DNA from: Candidatus Doudnabacteria bacterium
GTDB taxonomy: Bacteria > Patescibacteriota > Doudnabacteria > UBA920
Assembly: GCA_903913365.1 (NCBI GenBank)
Contig: CAIWKW010000067.1
Span: 1 to 8,464 of the forward strand
Reading direction: 5' to 3'
Length of the DNA: 8,464 bases
Made by a program: the position numbers and the translations under genes. Of the stretch, positions 4,805 through 8,464 are shown piece by piece. Within the stretch, counting starts at the first letter, position 1. Each line of letters begins with the position of its first letter. The notes under the pieces were generated by a model, which made no database searches, was not told the DNA's origin, and saw nothing but the letters and a program-made list of their open reading frames with translations.

Positions 4805-6082
4805 CTACGCGATTTTTAATATAAACCTGCCAAAAAATGTGGCTAGAACGGCAAAAGTAATAAATATTGCCGCGGCTTTTAAAAACCAGCTGGAAAAGCC
4901 TTTGGCCACATATTTTTCCCCCATAATCTCCTTGTCTTCCGAAAATCTAATCAAAAAATAAAAAATTACCGGCAGCATGGCGCCGTTTAAATAATCTGCA
5001 TAAAGAGTCAAACCAAATAAATTAATCCTGGGAAAAAGAGCCACAAACAAACCCAAAGCAATTTGTAAAATAAAAAATGCGTAAAAAACTCTTCCTTTCA
5101 AAAAATTGGCGTCCAAGGTTCTTTCATAACCGAAAAATTCCGTAAACACATAAGCCGTTGCCAATGGTACAATCGTAAGGCCCAAGAATGATGCGGCAAG
5201 CAGCCCCACCGCAAACAAACCGTAAGCCAGATTTCCGGCAAGGGGCTTAATTGCCAAAGCGGCAGTTTGGGCATCGGTAACGTTAATGCTATGGACAAAC
5301 AAAGTATAAGTAACGGCTATTGCTATCATCCAGGAAAAAATGTTGGTAAGAAAACCGCTGAAATAAATTTCCGCACGCTCTTCTTTTAACTGCTCCGGCT
5401 TTAGGCCTTTGTCGGCCACAAAGCTTTGCACAAAAAATTGTCCCCAGGCGGTCACGGTGGTCCCCAAAACGGCTATCAAGGTAAACCAATACCGCAAATC
5501 GGTAAGCAGGCCTTTTTGCGGCATGACAAGGCTGTATTTAATTGCCTCTCCCCAATTGGGATGGGACAAAAATGCGGAAAAGATATAAGTTCCGTAAAAT
5601 AATATGGTAATTAAGAATATTCTCTGTAAATTTTTATAATTCAGCGTTATCACCAAAATCACCAAAAGCAAACAAATTAAAATTAAAATGGGCTGCCACG
5701 GCAAGCCAAAAAGCTGAATTGCGGACTTTAGCCCGGTAACATCCTGAAGCACAACTCCCTGGTTAACCACAAAATAAAAACAAAACAAAATTATAGCTGT
5801 GCGGGCGCCGTAGTTTTCCCGGATCAAATCCCCCAGCCCCTTGCCGGTGACAATGGCAATGCGCGCGCCAATTTCCTGCGTAACCGCCAAAAGAATGGTG
5901 GTCAAAATAATAAAATACTGGGAGCTCATTCCGTAAAGCGCGGCGGCAACGGTATATGTTGCCACTCCGCCGGCGTCGTTGTCGGCCATGGCCGTAATCA
6001 GCCCCGGTCCCGCAACCGCAAAAAAAAGAAGCAGCTGTTTCTTTATAACCGGCCAATTAAATTTAACCTTTGCAGTTGTCAT
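4805..6082 (-). CDS. Nramp-family transporter, probably of the Mg2+-transporting (NRMT-like) branch
   Basis: A 425-residue polytopic inner-membrane protein with about 11 hydrophobic segments and the Nramp (SLC11) fold. Helix 1 reads GPGLITAMADNDAGGVAT (25-42). Aligned with the canonical helix-1 motif, the metal-binding Asp is kept (Asp36) but DPGN has become DAGG, so the ligand Asn is Gly39. In helix 6 the canonical MPH is TAW (211-213) within GTTVTAWGQFFVQS, so the Met that favours transition metals and the His are absent. These changes resemble the Nramp-related magnesium transporters rather than MntH, and a harder ion such as Mg2+ is the best guess; Mn2+ or Fe2+ is less likely. The upstream neighbour, 39 nt away on the same strand, carries MgtE Mg2+-sensor domains, which supports this. 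ATG 6082 has no Shine-Dalgarno, only an AT-rich leader. Length is typical and no frameshift is seen. Confidence 0.9.
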   Translation of the reverse strand: MTTAKVKFNWPVIKKQLLLFFAVAGPGLITAMADNDAGGVATYTVAAALYGMSSQYFIILTTILLAVTQEIGARIAIVTGKGLGDLIRENYGARTAIILFCFYFVVNQGVVLQDVTGLKSAIQLFGLPWQPILILICLLLVILVITLNYKNLQRIFLITILFYGTYIFSAFLSHPNWGEAIKYSLVMPQKGLLTDLRYWFTLIAVLGTTVTAWGQFFVQSFVADKGLKPEQLKEERAEIYFSGFLTNIFSWMIAIAVTYTLFVHSINVTDAQTAALAIKPLAGNLAYGLFAVGLLAASFLGLTIVPLATAYVFTEFFGYERTLDANFLKGRVFYAFFILQIALGLFVALFPRINLFGLTLYADYLNGAMLPVIFYFLIRFSEDKEIMGEKYVAKGFSSWFLKAAAIFITFAVLATFFGRFILKIA

Positions 6083-6121
6083 AAATTAAAATCAAAATTT
6101 CGGCAAAACACCGGACTAACT

Positions 6122-7336
6122 TTATGCGGCCGGAAATAGCTGGCGCATTACGTCGTCAATTGTAACAACGCCTACCATTTTTTTGTTCTCATCCATAACC
6201 GCTGCCGTATATAAATTATAACGCGTCATAACTTCTATAATTTTATTAATTTTGTCGTCGGGATGAAGTATTGAGGGCCGGCTAAAACTTTTTGCCAAAT
6301 CTTTCATTAAAACATTATGGTCTTCGGTGAGCAGCCTGCGCATAGACACCACGCCGATAAAATTTCTTTCATCATCAATCACATAAATAAAAAAAATGGA
6401 GCGAAAGTTTGTTGTTTGATTTTTAATTTCCGAAATTGCCTGCGCCACAGTCCACTCCGGCCCTACCGCAATATATTCAAGAGTCATAAGACCTCCCGCC
6501 GTATTGTCCGGGTATTCGGTCATTTTTTCAATAGTCTTAATTTTACCCCCGTTAACCTGAGACAAATACTGAGTAGCTTCATCATCGGAAAAAGTCTTAA
6601 CTAAGTCCACCACTTCATCGGAGGACATTTGAGCCAAAATTTTACCTGCTTTTTCAGGACCCAAATATTTTGCCAAAACATTCTGTTTCGCTGTGTCCAG
6701 CTCTTCCATAACTTTTGCCGCTTCGCGATCGTCCAGCGAACCCAGCAAAGTGCTCCCTCGTTTAATGTCCAAATCTTCCACAATGTTCGCCAAATCCGCG
6801 GGGTGAAGCCGCTTAAAATTTTCCGCCATGCCGTTCATCTGAAGCGGACCGTTATCAAGCAGCTGCACTTCTCTCCAGTCCAAAAATCTGGCTTTAAAAA
6901 TTTTATTCATAAACGGAATATCCAAACCGGCTCTCCTAAGCAGCCCCTGAAAACTGGTGTCAATTCCCAAAACGCACATTTTTCCGTCAAAATTGCCGAT
7001 TCTCAAATCGTCAACCCTAACCACCCTGGTCCCGGAAATATCTACTATTTGTCTGTCCAAAACTTCCTTTTTTAAATGAACAAAGCTCTCTTTTGGCAAT
7101 TCAGACAAGGCAATCCTGTCAAAAGTGTTTTTCAGGCTTATGCTGCTGCTGGTAAAATTTTCCACAAAATCATACGACACAAATTTGGATTTTTTATCGT
7201 TTGTCTGGACAACCAAAAAACGAAGCGGTGAAAAATTTCCGTTTTTGGGATTAATCAAAATATCTTTTAAGTTTCCTACCAGCGAATCGGAGCTGTCGGT
7301 AATGGTGTTATTAAGCAGCTGGCTAATATAAGGCAT
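6122..7336 (-). CDS. Soluble PRC-barrel / MgtE_N / CBS-pair protein, putative Mg2+ sensor
   Basis: A 404-residue protein without membrane segments. Residues 1-80 resemble a PRC-barrel-like module, and a clearer one lies at about 95-155 (VLDRQIVDISGTRVVRVDDLRI). An MgtE N-terminal helical superhelix follows at about 173-272 (LHPADLANIVEDLD, SLDDREAAKVMEELD), then two CBS domains (about 275-337, starting YPDNTAGGLMT, and 345-402, with VGVVTIDDVMRQLF). In the channel MgtE the N and CBS domains bind Mg2+ at their acidic interfaces and close the pore when Mg2+ is high. Here the protein ends after CBS2, so the channel domain is missing rather than truncated by a visible mutation. The gene sits 39 nt upstream of the Nramp gene on the same strand and 57 nt downstream of the holin-family gene, indicating co-transcription. 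It may gate the Nramp protein directly; this is inference. ATG 7336 follows an AT-rich leader without Shine-Dalgarno. Confidence 0.9.
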   Translation of the reverse strand: MPYISQLLNNTITDSSDSLVGNLKDILINPKNGNFSPLRFLVVQTNDKKSKFVSYDFVENFTSSSISLKNTFDRIALSELPKESFVHLKKEVLDRQIVDISGTRVVRVDDLRIGNFDGKMCVLGIDTSFQGLLRRAGLDIPFMNKIFKARFLDWREVQLLDNGPLQMNGMAENFKRLHPADLANIVEDLDIKRGSTLLGSLDDREAAKVMEELDTAKQNVLAKYLGPEKAGKILAQMSSDEVVDLVKTFSDDEATQYLSQVNGGKIKTIEKMTEYPDNTAGGLMTLEYIAVGPEWTVAQAISEIKNQTTNFRSIFFIYVIDDERNFIGVVSMRRLLTEDHNVLMKDLAKSFSRPSILHPDDKINKIIEVMTRYNLYTAAVMDENKKMVGVVTIDDVMRQLFPAA

Positions 7337-7353
7337 AAATTAAAAATCGCGCT

Positions 7354-7366
7354 GTGCCGTAGGCAC
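7354..7366. repeat. Small GTGCC-GTA-GGCAC palindrome between operon genes
   Basis: A perfect 5-bp stem (7354-7358/7362-7366) around GTA, in the 57-bp gap between the holin-family gene and the MgtE_N/CBS gene. Its GCC-GTA-GGC core is the same as the second hairpin of the element in the ABC gene (3349-3361). There is no T-run after it on either strand, so it is not a terminator. Confidence 0.55.
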
Positions 7367-7393
7367 TTGGCGTTATTGTTAACAAAATAAAAA

Positions 7394-7726
7394 TCAGTCC
7401 AAAAGCTTTTTGCCGATCATTGAGACAACGGTAACCACCAAAGCCCCCAAAAATGCCGCCAAAAAACCGGTAACGGAAAATCCTTTAACAAAACTGGCCG
7501 CCCAAAACATCAGAGCGTTTATTACCAGGGAAAACAGCCCAAAAGTTACAATATTCAAAGGGAGCGTTAAAACTTTCAATAAAAACCCAAGCGTAACGTT
7601 AAGCAGTGCCAAGACAATAGCCACCAGCAATGCCGTTCCGAAGCCTGCCACTACAATCCCGGGAATAATTTGAGATGCAACCAAAACCCCTAAAGTGCTG
7701 ATTAAAATTTTTAAAATTACTTTCAT
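7394..7726 (-). CDS. Small four-helix membrane protein, phage holin family 4 (YvlD-like)
   Basis: A 110-residue integral membrane protein with four hydrophobic segments near residues 3-22, 30-52, 57-78 and 86-105. The family hallmark is the stretch LTLPLNIVTFGLFSLVINAL (53-72). The family is named after a mycobacteriophage holin, but most members, including YvlD of Bacillus, are ordinary chromosomal envelope proteins of unknown role, and nothing phage-like surrounds this one. It is the first gene of a probable operon with the MgtE_N/CBS and Nramp genes. ATG 7726 is preceded by an AT-rich leader and a TGCTATAAT box at about 40 bp. Length is normal. Whether it takes part in ion transport or is only co-transcribed cannot be decided from sequence. 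Confidence 0.9.
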   Translation of the reverse strand: MKVILKILISTLGVLVASQIIPGIVVAGFGTALLVAIVLALLNVTLGFLLKVLTLPLNIVTFGLFSLVINALMFWAASFVKGFSVTGFLAAFLGALVVTVVSMIGKKLLD

Positions 7727-7767
7727 ACAAAATATATTTGCGATTATATTTTAAAACTATTTCCATA

Positions 7768-7773
7768 ATTATA
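7768..7773 (-). promoter_or_regulatory. Extended -10 box for the holin/MgtE_N-CBS/Nramp operon
   Basis: On the minus strand this reads TGCTATAAT, identical to the box before the membrane-anchored protein gene (1000-1005). The -35 at 17 bp is poor (3 of 6). The expected start is near 7761, giving a ~35-nt leader to ATG 7726. This leader is too short for an Mg2+ riboswitch of the M-box class. Confidence 0.5.
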
Positions 7774-7796
7774 GCATATTTTGGCTAAAATTACCA

Positions 7797-7833
7797 GAGC
7801 CGTTTTAAAAAGTACGGCTTAAAAAATCGGCTC
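7797..7833. repeat. Alternative hairpins in the divergent region before the MarR gene
   Basis: AGCCGT (7798-7803) pairs with ACGGCT (7814-7819), and the overlapping GAGCCG (7797-7802) pairs with CGGCTC (7828-7833), so only one of the two can form. Neither is followed by a T-run on the plus strand. They lie upstream of both divergent promoters' -10 boxes. Function is unknown and chance is possible at this length. Confidence 0.35.
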
Positions 7834-7866
7834 GGAATTGTTGCCAAAATACGCTTTTAAAATCAC

Positions 7867-7895
7867 TTGACAAATACCCTGCTCTGGTAGATAAT
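7867..7895 (+). promoter_or_regulatory. Sigma70-like promoter of the MarR-family gene
   Basis: A perfect TTGACA -35 (7867-7872), a 17-bp spacer and a GATAAT -10 (7890-7895, 5 of 6). This is the best promoter match in the window. Transcription would start near 7902, about 40 nt before the ATG at 7942. A palindrome (7888-7906) covers the -10 and the start point. Confidence 0.75.
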
Positions 7896-7906
7896 TAGAG
7901 TATCTA
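7888..7906. promoter_or_regulatory. Palindromic operator candidate for MarR autoregulation
   Basis: TAGATA (7888-7893) and TATCTA (7901-7906) are perfect inverted arms separated by 7 bp, a 19-bp site spanning the -10 box and predicted start point. The size and position suit a winged-helix dimer that blocks RNA polymerase. A further TATCTA half-site lies at 7917-7922. No binding evidence; AT-richness makes chance palindromes more likely. Confidence 0.55.
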
Positions 7907-7941
7907 ACCTTTTGTTTATCTAAATATTATAAGCCTAAACT

Positions 7942-8373
7942 ATGCAAAAAAATACAACTGAGGAAATTATTTCTTTATTTTTCAGCACTTTTCGGGCATT
8001 TAAGCACAAGCTGGATTTGGGAAGTCCCATGTTTCAGCTGCCATTGGCCCAAACGGAAACACTGAGGCTGATAGCCGAAAAAGAAAAAATTCCGATGAAA
8101 GAAATTGCCGATTTTTTGGCAATCACCCCCCCTTCGGCCACGGCAATGATTAATAACCTGTTTCGATTGGGATACATTGAACGGAGCTCCAATAAAGCCG
8201 ACCGGCGCGCAATTTATTTATCCCTCACAAAAAAAGGCCTGAGTGTTTTACAAAAAGGGGCAAAACAGCGCTGCGCCGTTTTTACCAAACTTTTGGACAA
8301 TTTGGACAAAAGAGAGCAAGTCGAATTTTTAAAATTATTAAAAAAAATGTCCGTAAATAAAGGTTCCCCATAG
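7942..8373 (+). CDS. MarR-family winged-helix transcriptional regulator
   Basis: A 143-residue DNA-binding regulator, typically a dimer that represses its own gene and a neighbour and is released by a ligand or by oxidation. The winged helix-turn-helix spans about residues 36-105: MKEIADFLAITPPSATAMINNL (52-73) contains the recognition helix, and ADRRAIYLSLTKKG (81-94) is the classic wing motif. N- and C-terminal helices for dimerisation are present. One cysteine (in KQRCAVF) could allow redox control, but this is weak. ATG 7942 lacks a Shine-Dalgarno. It is divergent from the holin/MgtE_N-CBS/Nramp operon with a 215-bp shared region, so that operon is a candidate target in addition to itself. 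Metal control in bacteria is more often by MntR or Fur types, so another target beyond the window is equally possible. Confidence 0.93.
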   Translation: MQKNTTEEIISLFFSTFRAFKHKLDLGSPMFQLPLAQTETLRLIAEKEKIPMKEIADFLAITPPSATAMINNLFRLGYIERSSNKADRRAIYLSLTKKGLSVLQKGAKQRCAVFTKLLDNLDKREQVEFLKLLKKMSVNKGSP

Positions 8374-8446
8374 CAGAGCTCGGGTGTTAAGCAAGAAGAG
8401 GCCTCCATTTCGCAGCATTAGCTTGAGAAAGTTAAGAACCTGTATT

Positions 8447-8461
8447 TCCGCCAGAGGCGGA
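8447..8461. repeat. TCCGCC-AGA-GGCGGA palindrome at the window end
   Basis: A perfect 6-bp stem (8447-8452/8456-8461) with a 3-nt AGA loop, 74 bp after the stop of the MarR gene. It has the same GCC-N3-GGC design as 3349-3361 and 7354-7366. It is cut close by the window end, so it may be part of a larger element. The rest of 8374-8464 shows no gene. Confidence 0.6.
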
Positions 8462-8464
8462 TCC

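Noticed and set aside
7337..7393. Mg2+ riboswitch (M-box) before the Mg-transport genes
   Set aside because: The gaps and predicted leaders (about 35-57 nt) are too short, and only a 5-bp hairpin is present.
7394..7726. Holin-named gene as evidence of a prophage
   Set aside because: This family is mostly chromosomal membrane proteins, and no lysin, integrase, capsid or tail gene is nearby.
8214..8408. A 64-codon minus-strand frame overlapping the end of the MarR gene
   Set aside because: Mostly antisense to the conserved regulator, no motif, no ribosome-binding site.

Overview
The window (roughly 40-45% G+C by eye) looks like chromosomal DNA of a Patescibacteria/CPR-type bacterium, perhaps a Parcubacteria relative. 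This is an inference from protein types. They include a free-standing four-helix-bundle (S23-like) gene, a Tyr/Asn/Gln-rich membrane-anchored protein, AT-rich SD-less gene starts, and dispersed GC-rich palindromes, one of them inside a coding sequence. TAA, TAG and TGA all appear as stops, so the genetic code looks standard. No rRNA, tRNA, transposase, CRISPR array or phage structural gene was seen.

Layout. 1-440: a four-helix-bundle gene (minus strand), bracketed by 10-bp tandem repeats in inverted orientation. 441-971: a single-pass, probably surface-exposed protein (minus). 972-1120: a divergent intergenic region with two -10 boxes and two crossing pairs of perfect inverted repeats. 1121-1807: an RsuA/RluB pseudouridine synthase (plus) with an intrinsic terminator. 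1888-2583: an orphan gene with its own sigma70-like promoter, the only strong Shine-Dalgarno sequence in the window, a TTG start and its own terminator; its function is not recognised. 2604-4550: an ABC exporter half-transporter (minus) whose nucleotide-binding domain is interrupted in frame by a composite palindromic element. 4551-4804: an intergenic region with 9-bp-period arrays facing each other. 4805-7726: a probable minus-strand operon, transcribed in the order small phage-holin-4 family membrane protein, PRC-barrel/MgtE_N/CBS cytoplasmic protein, Nramp-family transporter. 7727-7941: a divergent intergenic region. 7942-8373: a MarR regulator (plus) with a clear promoter overlapped by a palindrome.

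How the genes may work together. The most interesting functional unit is the Nramp relative. It has lost the canonical transition-metal motifs (DPGN is DAGG, MPH is TAW) and sits next to a protein carrying the cytosolic Mg2+-sensing module of MgtE without its membrane channel. This suggests an Mg2+ uptake system in which a detached MgtE-type sensor gates or monitors an Nramp-type Mg2+ transporter. The most interesting DNA-level signals are the palindromic element read through as protein in the ABC transporter, and a recurring architecture of short-period (7, 9 or 10 bp) tandem arrays arranged as inverted pairs in three separate non-coding regions. In two of these the complementary blocks are ordered A-B-A'-B', which cannot fold as one nested hairpin.
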